Source: Sphingomonas leidyi (GTDB lineage: Bacteria; Pseudomonadota; Alphaproteobacteria; Sphingomonadales; Sphingomonadaceae). From it: a stretch of 64,000 nt of DNA. Numbering within the stretch: position 1 is the first letter of the stretch; each line of letters starts with the position of its first letter. The notes under the pieces were generated by a model. It had not been told where the DNA came from. It did no database searches and saw nothing but the letters and a program-made list of their open reading frames with translations. The DNA lies in assembly GCF_011761945.1 (NCBI RefSeq), contig NZ_JAASQV010000002.1:620001-684000 (forward strand), in the 5' to 3' direction. Positions 51,061 to 59,595 of the stretch are shown in pieces. Position numbers and translations under genes: made by a program.

Positions 51061-51578
51061 TGGCGCCCGAGCGGCAGCCCATGCTGGAAGGCGCGCTGGT
51101 GGTGCTGCGCCCCAGTACCCCGGCGGACTGGGACGCGCTGTACGCCGTCGCTTCCGATCCGCTCGTCTGGGAAGTGCATCCGGCGCATGACCGCTGGCAG
51201 GAGCCGGTGTTCCGCGCCTATTTCGACGCCGGCATCGCCAGCGGCGGGGCGCTGACGATCCTCGACAAGGCGACCGGCACGGTGATCGGCGCGTCGCGCT
51301 TCGACAATTGGGACGAAGCGGCCGACGAGATCGAGATCGGCTGGACCTATCTGGCCCGCGCCTATTGGGGCGGCGTCTATAATCGCGAGATCAAGCGGCT
51401 GATGCTCGATCACATCCACCGGTTCGTGCGCACCGCGGTGTTCACCGTGGGCGCGGGGAATGTGCGTTCCCGCAGGGCGATGGAGAAGATCGGCGGCGTG
51501 GCGCGGCCAGGCACGGTCGACCGGATGATGGCGGGCGAGATGAAGCCGCACCTCATCTACGAGATCCATCGTCCATGA
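51060..51578 (+). CDS. GNAT family N-acetyltransferase (RimJ/RimL-like)
   Basis: The 172-residue protein begins [20 protein letters not shown] and has the GNAT pattern: EIEIGWTYLARAYWGGVYN with the acetyl-CoA loop, AVFTVGAGNVRSRRAMEKIGG for the end of the fold. Substrate is unknown. Its ATG overlaps the gcdH stop by one base and its stop overlaps the CoA transferase start (ATGA), so it is embedded in the glutarate module. Confidence 0.87.
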   Translation: MAPERQPMLEGALVVLRPSTPADWDALYAVASDPLVWEVHPAHDRWQEPVFRAYFDAGIASGGALTILDKATGTVIGASRFDNWDEAADEIEIGWTYLARAYWGGVYNREIKRLMLDHIHRFVRTAVFTVGAGNVRSRRAMEKIGGVARPGTVDRMMAGEMKPHLIYEIHRP

Positions 51579-52681
51579 AGCCGCTGGCGGGAATCAGAGT
51601 CGTCGAGCTGGCGCGGATCCTCGCCGGGCCCTGGTGCGGGCAGCTGCTCGCCGATCTGGGCGCCGAAGTGGTGAAGGTCGAGCGGCCGGGCGAAGGCGAC
51701 GACACCCGGCATTGGGGGCCGCCCTTCCTCCACGATGCCGAGGGCGAAAATCGCGACGCCGCCTATTTCCACGCCTGCAACCGCGGCAAGGAGAGCCGGG
51801 CGATCGACATCGCCACGCCCGAGGGGCAGGCGGCGGTGCATGCGCTGGTGGCGGACGCCGATGTGGTGATCGAGAACTACAAGGTCGGCGGGCTGGTGAA
51901 ATACGGGCTCGACGCGGCTTCGCTGCGGGCGCGCCATCCCCGGCTGATCGTCTGCTCGATCACCGGCTTCGGCCAGACCGGCCCCTATGCGCCGCGCGCG
52001 GGCTATGATTTCATCATCCAGGGCATGGGCGGCTTCATGTCGCTGACCGGCGAGCCCGACGGCCCACCGGAAAAGGCGGGCATCGCCTATGCCGACATCT
52101 TCACCGGCGTCTATTCGGCGGTGGCGATCCTGGCGGCGCTGCGCCGGCGCGACGTGACCGGCGCGGGCGCGCATATCGACATGGCGCTGCTCGACACCCA
52201 GGTGGGCGTGCTCGCCAACCAGGCGCTGGGCTGGATGGCATCGGGCAAGGTGCCCCACCGGATGGGCAACGGACACGCCAATCTGGTGCCCTATCAGGCG
52301 TTCCAGGCGCGGGACGGCGAACTGATCATCGCGGTGGGCAATGATTCGCAGTTCCGCAAGCTGTGCGGGGTGCTGGGGCTCGACTATTGCGCCGATCCGC
52401 GCTTCGCGACCAATCCGCAGCGGGTGGTCAACCGCGCGGCGCTGATCCCGCTGCTGGAAGCGGCGATCCGGCAATGGGCCAAGGCCGATCTCTACGAGGC
52501 GCTGGAGGCCGAAGGCGTGCCGGCCGGGCCGATCAACAGCGTCGACGAAGTGTTCGCCGATCCGCAGGTGGTGGCGCGGGGCATGAAGATCGCGCGCGAC
52601 GGCCTGCCCGGCATCGCCACGCCGATCATGATCGACGGCGAGCGCATGGCCGCCGACCGGGCCAGCCCCAGGCGGCCCTGA
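51575..52681 (+). CDS. CaiB/BaiF family CoA transferase (probably glutarate)
   Basis: The 368-residue protein has the class III CoA transferase layout: GIRVVELARILAGPWCGQLLADLGAEV at the start, NRGKESRAIDIATPEG, and the catalytic Asp174 in AYADIFTG. It sits in the same transcription unit as glutaryl-CoA dehydrogenase, so it probably activates glutarate to glutaryl-CoA (like human SUGCT), with succinyl-CoA as a likely donor. The substrate is inference from context. Confidence 0.9.
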   Translation: MKPLAGIRVVELARILAGPWCGQLLADLGAEVVKVERPGEGDDTRHWGPPFLHDAEGENRDAAYFHACNRGKESRAIDIATPEGQAAVHALVADADVVIENYKVGGLVKYGLDAASLRARHPRLIVCSITGFGQTGPYAPRAGYDFIIQGMGGFMSLTGEPDGPPEKAGIAYADIFTGVYSAVAILAALRRRDVTGAGAHIDMALLDTQVGVLANQALGWMASGKVPHRMGNGHANLVPYQAFQARDGELIIAVGNDSQFRKLCGVLGLDYCADPRFATNPQRVVNRAALIPLLEAAIRQWAKADLYEALEAEGVPAGPINSVDEVFADPQVVARGMKIARDGLPGIATPIMIDGERMAADRASPRRP

Positions 52682-52706
52682 CGCCGGCAAGCGCGGCAAG
52701 GAAGAA

Positions 52707-52735
52707 GGGCGGCCCCTTTCGGGACCGCCCTCTTT
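52707..52735. terminator. Bidirectional terminator between CoA transferase and TonB receptor genes
   Basis: GGGCGGCCCC, TTTC and GGGACCGCCC form a stem with one mismatch (6 + 3 pairs) and are followed by TCTTTC on the plus strand and TTCTTCC on the minus strand. It lies between two convergent genes and probably serves both. Confidence 0.75.
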
Positions 52736-52756
52736 CGTCTCGGCTCTGGGCGAAGA

Positions 52757-55732
52757 TCAGAAATTGAGCTTCGCGCCCACGGTGAAGCGGCGACCATAGA
52801 TGTTGTCGCCGGCCTGGACCGGATTGTAGAGATACGCGCCATAGGTGACCGGATCGACGCCCGGCAGGCGATCGAACAGGTTGAGCACGTTCGCATAGAT
52901 GGTGAACTTGTCCGCGATCTTGGCGGTCGCGTTCAGATCGAACGTGAAGTAGCTCTTCACGCGGCAGCCCGTGTACGCGGGCGACGGCGCCAGGCCGCAA
53001 TCCTCATACGCATTGCCCTGGTCCATCGCCGACAGGTTGTAGCCCGACGTGTAGTTGGCGGTGCCGGTGAGCGAGTAGTTGCCGATCGCGAAGCTGTTCA
53101 TCCAGCTGCCCCGCCAGCGGAAGGTGCCGGTGCCCGCCGTCAGGTTGAAGTTGCCGAGCGTGTCGACATAGGTCTGGCGCGTGCCGTCGGGCAGCGTGGT
53201 GCTGAGCTCGAGCATGAGCGTCGCGTCGAGATTGCTCGTCCAGGTCACGTCGCCGAAGCGGAAGCGCCCGTTCGCCGCGAAGTCGATGCCTTCCGCCTTT
53301 TGGGTGTTGGCGTTGACATAGTGCGACTGGACATAGGCCACGCGCGGCAGCGCCCCCGGATGGGCCGGATCCGCCGCGTCGGGGATGATCGTGTAGCCGG
53401 CCGGGATCGGATTGCCGGCATAATAGGCCTGGAGCGCCACTCCCGAGGAAAGCGACGTGATCGCGTCGGTCTTCTTGATGTTGAAATAGTCGACGCTCAG
53501 CGAGACGTTGCGGATCGGCTGGAAGACGGCGCCCAGCGTGATGCTGCGCGACTTCTCCGGCTTCAGGTCGGGCGAGGCGAGCGTGGTCTGGCCATAGCTC
53601 GCCGTCCGCAGATATTGCGGGCAGGCGGTGCTGAAGGTCGCGACCGAGCAGCCATATTGCGCCAGATACGCATCATTGAACAGGCCGGCCGAGTTGGTGA
53701 CGTACCCCGTGGTCGGCAGCGCGTTCGCCTCGCCGAAGCTGGGGATGCGGAAACCGCGCGACCAGTTGCCGCGCAGCGTCAGCATCTCGAAGGGCTTGAT
53801 CTTCGCGCCGACCTTCGGCGAGAAATTGCTCTGGCCGGTCGAATAATGGTCGTAGCGGCCCGACGCGTTGAGCTCGAGGAACTCGAACACCGGCACGCTC
53901 AGCTCGCCGAACGCCGAGGTGACCGTGCGGTGCCCCTCGGTGCCGAACGCGTTGATCGTGAAGTAACGCTGGGTCGGCCCGTTGATGTCGCTGTTCGCCG
54001 AGGGCGAATCGACCGCTTCGTAGAAGAGCGAGCCGCCCACCGCGAGCTGGACCGGGCCGCCCGGAAGCTGGAACAGCGCCTTGCTCACGCTCGCCTGGAC
54101 CTGGTAGAGATCCGACGACGCATCGGTGTTGAGCGTCGGTGCCAGATAGTTCTGTATCGCAGCGCTGTTGGCCGAGGGATTGACGAAATTGTACGTGCCG
54201 TCGGCGATCACGTCGAGCAGGTGCTGGATATAGATATAGCCGTCGGACGTACGGCGCAGATCCGTGTGCATCGCCGTCGCATCGATCTTGTAGTTCCAGT
54301 CGTCGCCGAAGCTGCCGTTGATGCCCGCGGCGGCGCGATACACGCGGCTGCGGCTCTCGTCATAGCGCGTGATGTTGGGCATGCCGCCGATCAGCAGCGC
54401 CGTCTGGCCCGAAGCCGCGAACGGGTTGTTCGGGTTGAGCGTGCCGTTGGCCGCGGTGCAGTTCACGCGCGCGGCGCAGACATAGACCGGAAGCGTCAGC
54501 GCACCCGAACCCGGCGCGAAGCTCGGGCCGCTGCCGCGCGTCGAATAGGGGGGATAATAGATGCCCGCCGGCGCATTGGCGTAGATCGACGACGGCAGCC
54601 CCGAATATTGGCTGCGCGACTGCTGGAAGTTGAGCTCCAGATAAGCCTCGGTCGATTCGCCGAACGTCTTGGCGACATGCGCGGTGAAGCCGAAGCGATC
54701 GATCTCCGGCGCGACCACGCCGTAGCGGTTGGTCATGTCCTGCTGGCACATCGACGTGGGCACCAGGCCGCTGGCCGCCTGCTGGGCCGCCGTGGTCTGG
54801 ATCAGCGTGCCATTGGCGCAACCGCTCCCGAGCAGCTGGTAGCGGCCGCCCGAGCCCGGCGCGACATAGAGGTTCGAGCCGGCGGCGGTGGTCCCGAAAT
54901 TGTCGCCGTTGATCAGGTTGTTCGGCCCGCCGATCGCGGTCTGGTCGTCCGAGTTGAACGGACGGCGCAGGTCGCGGGTGCTGACCGCATCGGCGTGATA
55001 GTAGAAGCCGCTGATATAGGCGTTGAACCCGTCGCGATCGAGGTCGCCGGTGCCGGCGGTGACCGAGAAACGCTGGGTCGCCGCGATGCCGTCCTGCGAG
55101 ACGCCGGCCTCGGCCCGGGCCGAGAGGCCGGTGAAGCTGCGCTTGGTGATGATGTTCACCACGCCCGCGATCGCATCGGCGCCGTAGCTCGACGAAGCGC
55201 CGTCCTTCAGCACTTCGACGCGGTCGACGATGTCGTCCGGAATGGTGTTGAGATCGACGAAGTTGCGAGTCGCGTCGTCGGCGAGCGGATAATAGGCCGC
55301 GCGCAGGCCGTCGAACAGCACCAGCGTAGAGTTGGTCGTCAGGCCGCGCAGCGAGATGCCCGACGCGCCGCCGGCGAACGCGCCATTGGCCGAGAAGCTG
55401 TTGGTGAGCGTGGGACCGTTATTCGCGGCAAGGCGCTGCAGGCCGTCCTGGACGGTGCTGATGCCGCGCTGATCGAGCGATTCGGCCGTGACGGTGGTCA
55501 CCGGCGACGTCGTGACTCGAGTCGCGAACAGCGAGCCGGTGACGACGATCTCGGCGTCGTCGGCCGCCGGTGCGGCCTGGCTCTGGCTGGGCGTGGAGGC
55601 GGTGGTGGGAGGCGTGGAGGTGGGGGCGGTGTCCTGCGCGAAGGCGGGGACGACGAAGAGGCTGGTAGCCAGGGACAGCGCCGGGAGCGCGGTCCCCGCA
55701 CGAAGCGTGCGAGCGAAATTACGCGTGAACAT
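52757..55732 (-). CDS. TonB-dependent outer membrane receptor
   Basis: The 991-residue protein has a signal peptide ending near FVVPAFAQ, a TonB-box-like ADDAEIVVTGS (about 57-67), a plug domain (about 70-190) with SGISLRGLTTNSTLVLFDG, DRVEVLKDGASSSYGADAIAGVVNII, and a large 22-strand barrel ending FTVGAKLNF with a terminal Phe. Several extracellular loops carry Cys pairs (GCANG, CAARVNC). The ligand is unknown; no transporter, regulator or degradation genes flank it. The start has AGGAAAAGGG just upstream. Confidence 0.93.
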   Translation of the reverse strand: MFTRNFARTLRAGTALPALSLATSLFVVPAFAQDTAPTSTPPTTASTPSQSQAAPAADDAEIVVTGSLFATRVTTSPVTTVTAESLDQRGISTVQDGLQRLAANNGPTLTNSFSANGAFAGGASGISLRGLTTNSTLVLFDGLRAAYYPLADDATRNFVDLNTIPDDIVDRVEVLKDGASSSYGADAIAGVVNIITKRSFTGLSARAEAGVSQDGIAATQRFSVTAGTGDLDRDGFNAYISGFYYHADAVSTRDLRRPFNSDDQTAIGGPNNLINGDNFGTTAAGSNLYVAPGSGGRYQLLGSGCANGTLIQTTAAQQAASGLVPTSMCQQDMTNRYGVVAPEIDRFGFTAHVAKTFGESTEAYLELNFQQSRSQYSGLPSSIYANAPAGIYYPPYSTRGSGPSFAPGSGALTLPVYVCAARVNCTAANGTLNPNNPFAASGQTALLIGGMPNITRYDESRSRVYRAAAGINGSFGDDWNYKIDATAMHTDLRRTSDGYIYIQHLLDVIADGTYNFVNPSANSAAIQNYLAPTLNTDASSDLYQVQASVSKALFQLPGGPVQLAVGGSLFYEAVDSPSANSDINGPTQRYFTINAFGTEGHRTVTSAFGELSVPVFEFLELNASGRYDHYSTGQSNFSPKVGAKIKPFEMLTLRGNWSRGFRIPSFGEANALPTTGYVTNSAGLFNDAYLAQYGCSVATFSTACPQYLRTASYGQTTLASPDLKPEKSRSITLGAVFQPIRNVSLSVDYFNIKKTDAITSLSSGVALQAYYAGNPIPAGYTIIPDAADPAHPGALPRVAYVQSHYVNANTQKAEGIDFAANGRFRFGDVTWTSNLDATLMLELSTTLPDGTRQTYVDTLGNFNLTAGTGTFRWRGSWMNSFAIGNYSLTGTANYTSGYNLSAMDQGNAYEDCGLAPSPAYTGCRVKSYFTFDLNATAKIADKFTIYANVLNLFDRLPGVDPVTYGAYLYNPVQAGDNIYGRRFTVGAKLNF

Positions 55733-55783
55733 GATACCCTTTTCCTACCTGCCCCGCGCAAATGTCGCGCAGGGTGTGAGCCG

Positions 55784-55806
55784 ACGCATGCCTGAACAAC
55801 ATGCGT
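55784..55806. promoter_or_regulatory. Inverted repeat in the TonB receptor leader
   Basis: ACGCATG and CATGCGT are perfect 7-base arms around a 9-base spacer, 52 bases upstream of the receptor start. It could be an operator or an RNA hairpin in the leader; no assignable regulator is nearby. The rest of the 283-base region 55733-56015 holds a ribosome binding site for the receptor and no gene that I can support. Confidence 0.35.
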
Positions 55807-56015
55807 TCGCATCGGGATGAGAGCGACGGATTCACGCGTAAAGCGCCGAAGAAACGGGCCGATCTTTTGCCTCAGGTCTGTATCCCGAAAGGCACGCATC
55901 TTTACTGATATGTGTCTGCCATTTTGCAAGACTGCAAAGTTATTACGAAACCTCTCAGATTACGGCCAGTTCGGAGGATCTTGCGGCCGGACCGGTGGAT
56001 TCGTGGTCAGCCACG

Positions 56016-56813
56016 CTAGCCGAGTCGGCGGATCAGTTCCCGCGCCGCGGCGGGCGCCCGCACCTTGCCGCCATGGATGAAGAACAGGAAGGTTTCGCGC
56101 GGCGCCGCGGGCGGGTCCCGTTCCTCGACATAGGGCAGGCCTTCGGGCCGGCCGCCCGAAGCCCAGGTCCTGGCCGCGGCGGTCCAGCGCGGAAGATCGG
56201 CTTCGGGATAGCAGAAGGGATTGTCGTCCTCTCCCGCCTCGAGCCGGGCATAGACGAAGTCGCCGGTGACGTCGGCAATCGCGGGATATTGCGGCGAATC
56301 GGCATAGACGATCGCGACGCCGGCCTTGCGGCACAGCGCGACGAATTCGGGAACCGCGAAGCTCTCGTGGCGGACCTGCACGGCGTGGCGCAGCGTGACG
56401 CCCTCGTGCGTGCGCGGCAGCAGATCGAGAAAGGCGCCGAAATCGGCGGCGTCGAATTTCTTGGTGGCCATGAACTGCCACATCAGCGGCCCCAGCCGAT
56501 CCCCCAGCGCGACCACGCCCTGGCCGACGAACTTCGCCACCGACTCGCCGGCATCGGCCAGCACCTTGCGATTGGTGCAGAAGCGCGAGCCCTTCACCGC
56601 GAAGACGAAGCCGTCGGGCACCGTCTTCGCCCAGCCCTCGAACGTCGCGGGCTTGAAGCTGGAATAATAGGTGCCGTTGATCTCGATCGCGGTCAGCTGG
56701 CGCGAGGCATATTCCAGCTCCTTCTTCTGGCTGAGCCCCTCCGGATAGAAGGTCCCGCGCCAGGGCTCGAAGGTCCAGCCGCCGATGCCGACTCGAATGG
56801 GTGCGTTGCTCAT
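56016..56813 (-). CDS. DUF72 domain protein
   Basis: The 265-residue TIM-barrel-like protein shows RVGIGGWTFEPWRGTFYPEG, AIEINGTYYSSFKPATFEGWA and VKGSRFCTNRKVL, all hallmarks of DUF72 (YecE). Function is unknown. The ATG at 56813 gives the family N-terminus MSNAPIRVG; the frame extends to 56867 but without family sequence. It is on the same strand and 60 bases behind DUF2147. Confidence 0.9.
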   Translation of the reverse strand: MSNAPIRVGIGGWTFEPWRGTFYPEGLSQKKELEYASRQLTAIEINGTYYSSFKPATFEGWAKTVPDGFVFAVKGSRFCTNRKVLADAGESVAKFVGQGVVALGDRLGPLMWQFMATKKFDAADFGAFLDLLPRTHEGVTLRHAVQVRHESFAVPEFVALCRKAGVAIVYADSPQYPAIADVTGDFVYARLEAGEDDNPFCYPEADLPRWTAAARTWASGGRPEGLPYVEERDPPAAPRETFLFFIHGGKVRAPAAARELIRRLG

Positions 56814-56873
56814 GCGCCCGACCCTAGCCGCTCCGCGCCGCGCCGCCAGCCCGAAGGCTGCGGCCAAACCCGG

Positions 56874-57299
56874 TCAGCGCACCCGCGACCAGGTCTGCGA
56901 CTTGCAGATGATCCCGAACAGCACGCAGCCCCTGCCGACCATCTTGTCGCCGTCCTGGAACTGGAGCGTGCCCGAGAAGGTCTGGCGAAGGTCCGGCACG
57001 AAGACCTTGCCGCTCCACTTGCCGGGGCCGGTGGGCTTGAGATCGCGGAACAGATGCGTGCCGACCAGCTGCTCGGTGCCGCCGCTCCGCGCGTCGGCGA
57101 TCGCCTCCTGGTTCGCCCAGGTGACCGTCCCGCAGATCGCGCCGCCGCATTGATCGATGCGGACATGGACGCTGTTGTCGGGATTGCGCCACACGCTGGC
57201 GATCGGCACGTCCGACGAAGCGCCCGCCGACGCAGGGGCGGCGAACACGGAAGAAAATGCGAGCGCGGGCAGAATCACCCGGAAGAACCTACCGAACAT
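56874..57299 (-). CDS. DUF2147 domain secreted protein
   Basis: The 141-residue protein has a signal peptide (MFGRFFRVILPALAFSSVFA, cleavage near PASAG) and the DUF2147 layout SVWRNPDNSVHVRIDQCGGAICGTV with GTHLFRDLKPTGPGKWSG and the end RGCVLFGIICKSQTW. The four Cys could make two disulfides in the periplasm. Function is unknown. Confidence 0.87.
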   Translation of the reverse strand: MFGRFFRVILPALAFSSVFAAPASAGASSDVPIASVWRNPDNSVHVRIDQCGGAICGTVTWANQEAIADARSGGTEQLVGTHLFRDLKPTGPGKWSGKVFVPDLRQTFSGTLQFQDGDKMVGRGCVLFGIICKSQTWSRVR

Positions 57300-57433
57300 G
57301 GCGGCGCTTGTCAGGGTTGAAACCTGTACCCGCGCTGAAGTGAACGCCGGTGGGCAAGCGCGAACCTGCTTCATCGACGATGACCGAGGCGGTCCGGGTT
57401 TCCTGAAAATGCCGGAGATCCGGCAGGAAACGC

Positions 57434-57508
<75 letters not shown>

Positions 57509-57683
57509 TCTGGCGTTCTGGCCCGGGCGATTGAGCGCACCGGGCGGGTGAGGCGCGGCCACTAGCACCGGCTTTGGGGGTCGGCAACCCCATGCACGCA
57601 ACTTTTTTAGAGGCTTGGCGCATGACGCGCGAAAGCCCACATATCGCCGCGAAACCATAAAGCACTTTTCAGGAGCACCTGCC

Positions 57684-58586
57684 TTGGCCACGCTTGGACT
57701 CACCCCCGCGGAAAAGGATGCCGTCGACGCGTTCCGCCGCGACGTCGTCGAGCCCTCGATGACCAGCCTGGTCATCATCGATTTCTGGGCGGAATGGTGC
57801 GGCCCCTGCAAGGCGCTGGCACCCGTCCTCGAAAAGGTCGCGGCCGATTATGCCGGCAAGGGCGTCGTCCTCGCCAAGGTCGATGTCGATGCGAATCAGT
57901 TCATCGCCAACCAGTTCCAGGTCCGCTCGATCCCGACCGTCTATGCGATGTTCCAGGGCCAGCTGGTCGCCGACCTCAGCTCGGCACGCACCGAATCGCA
58001 GCTGCGCACGATGCTCGACCAGATCCTGCGCCAGCTTCCCGTGCAGAGCGCCGACGCGCAGGCGGAAGCCGAGCTGGAGCCGTTGATCGCGATGGGCGAG
58101 CAGGTGCTGGCCGAAGGCGATGCCGAACGCGCGCTCGCGATCTTCGAGCAGATCGCCGAAATGGCGCCCGAACATGGCGCGATCGCCGCCGCCCGCGCCC
58201 GCGCCCTGCTCGCACTGGGCCGGACCGACGAGGCCGAGGCCGTACTCGCGGCGCTGCCCGAAGATGCCCGGGGCGCCGAGATCGAGCAGGCGCGCGCCGC
58301 GATCGCGCTGGCGAAGGAAGCCCGGCCGGTCGAGGACCTGAGCGGCCTCGCCGCGCAGGCGGCGACCGGCGACATGGAGGCGCGCTACGAACTCGCCGGC
58401 GGCCAGATGGCGGCGGGCGACCGCGAGGCGGCGGCCGCGACGCTGCTCGGCATGATCCGCGACGATCGCGAATGGAACGAAGGCGCGGCGCGCCAGCGGC
58501 TGCTCAAGCTGTTCGAGGCAGCCGGGCTGGAGGATCCCTGGGTCGCGGCGCAGCGCCGCAAGCTGTCGGCGATCCTGTTCGGATGA
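57684..58586 (+). CDS. Thioredoxin-domain chaperone YbbN/CnoX
   Basis: The 300-residue protein has an N-terminal thioredoxin domain with WCGPCK (Cys39 and Cys42) and cis-Pro in VRSIPTVYAMF, then TPR-like helices (about 130-300), the layout of YbbN/CnoX holdases that hand clients to GroEL and DnaK. The start is TTG at 57684, with AGGAG eight bases upstream; the open frame extends to 57615 without a ribosome site. Unlike E. coli YbbN it keeps the redox CXXC. It is coupled to a LON-domain gene (ATGA). Confidence 0.9.
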   Translation: MATLGLTPAEKDAVDAFRRDVVEPSMTSLVIIDFWAEWCGPCKALAPVLEKVAADYAGKGVVLAKVDVDANQFIANQFQVRSIPTVYAMFQGQLVADLSSARTESQLRTMLDQILRQLPVQSADAQAEAELEPLIAMGEQVLAEGDAERALAIFEQIAEMAPEHGAIAAARARALLALGRTDEAEAVLAALPEDARGAEIEQARAAIALAKEARPVEDLSGLAAQAATGDMEARYELAGGQMAAGDREAAAATLLGMIRDDREWNEGAARQRLLKLFEAAGLEDPWVAAQRRKLSAILFG

Positions 58587-59203
58587 TTTCCGGCGGGACG
58601 CTCTCGCGCCTCTCGATATTCCCGCTGGGCGGCGCGCTGCTCTTCCCGCGCATGCATCTGCCGCTCCACATCTTCGAGCCGCGCTACCGGGCGATGGTCT
58701 CCGATGCGCTGGCACGCGACCGGCGGATCGGAATGATCCAGCCGCGCGGCCCGGGCGACTCGCCGTCCCTGTTCGAGATCGGCTGTGTCGGCCGCATCGC
58801 CGAAGTGGAGGCGCTCGACGACGGGCGCTTCGACATCGTGCTCGAGGGGCTGGCCCGTTTCGCCGTGGTGCGCGAGCTCGACGTCACGACGCCGTTCCGC
58901 CAGGTCGAGGCTGCGCTGGAGCAGGCGGGCGATGTCGAAGTGCTCGCCATGGCGGAGCGCGCCGCCCTCGAGATCGAATCGCGGCGATTCGCCGACGGGC
59001 TCGGCTATGCGGTCGACTGGGAGGCGGTGAGCCGGCTGGACGACGAATCGCTGGTCAACGGCATCGCCCAGATCGCACCGTTCGACGTCGCTTCGAAACA
59101 GGCGCTGCTCGAGGCCGATTCGCTGGCCGAGCGATCGGAGCTGATCGTCCAGCTGATGCAGTTCTTCGGTCGCCACGATGGCGACGAGGGGACGCTGCAA
59201 TGA
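58583..59203 (+). CDS. LON substrate-binding domain protein
   Basis: The 206-residue protein begins LSIFPLGGALLFPRMHLPLHIFEPRYRAMVSDAL, the N-terminal substrate-binding domain of Lon, but it has no AAA+ or protease part. Stand-alone LON-domain proteins may recognise unfolded proteins. It is translationally coupled to ybbN upstream and to an unknown 131-residue protein downstream. Confidence 0.91.
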   Translation: MISGGTLSRLSIFPLGGALLFPRMHLPLHIFEPRYRAMVSDALARDRRIGMIQPRGPGDSPSLFEIGCVGRIAEVEALDDGRFDIVLEGLARFAVVRELDVTTPFRQVEAALEQAGDVEVLAMAERAALEIESRRFADGLGYAVDWEAVSRLDDESLVNGIAQIAPFDVASKQALLEADSLAERSELIVQLMQFFGRHDGDEGTLQ

Positions 59204-59595
59204 GCGGTGCCGAAACGCCGCTCAGCGGACGCTGGATCGGCATCTACAACTATCCTGACGATAGTCCCCCGGTGCCGTTTGACGCGGTGCTGTTCGAGAG
59301 CGGCGGCCGCATCTCTGGCACGATCGAGGAAGTCGATGAATATCTTGGCGACGAGCATCTCACCGCCACCGTGGACGGCAGCCGCGACGGCGAGGCGGTG
59401 CGCTTCGCCAAATTCTACGACAATGGCGACGAGAATTTCGACACGGTGCTGTATGACGGGACGGTCAAGGCCGAGGGCACCGAGATCCACGGCCGTTGGG
59501 AGATCCCCGGCATCTGGTCGGGCAGCTTCATCATGACTCGCGAGATCGGCGCCGAAACGGCGATCGCCGTCGAGCGCGGCGAAACGGTCCGCTAA
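59200..59595 (+). CDS. Unknown 131-residue protein in the ybbN operon
   Basis: The product MSGAETPLSGRWIGIYNYPD is acidic, mostly beta-sheet and predicted to be cytosolic, with two similar segments (SGTIEEVDEYLG and GRWEIPGIWSGSF) as in small beta-barrel or lipocalin-like folds. It overlaps the LON-domain gene by ATGA and shares the operon with the chaperone. I do not recognise a family. Its stop overlaps that of the convergent ubiH-like gene. Confidence 0.72.
   Translation: MSGAETPLSGRWIGIYNYPDDSPPVPFDAVLFESGGRISGTIEEVDEYLGDEHLTATVDGSRDGEAVRFAKFYDNGDENFDTVLYDGTVKAEGTEIHGRWEIPGIWSGSFIMTREIGAETAIAVERGETVR

Noticed and set aside
53300..55795. 831-codon frame antisense to the TonB receptor
   Set aside because: Low-complexity Arg/Gly/Asp composition and no recognisable family; the minus strand holds a full receptor with signal peptide.
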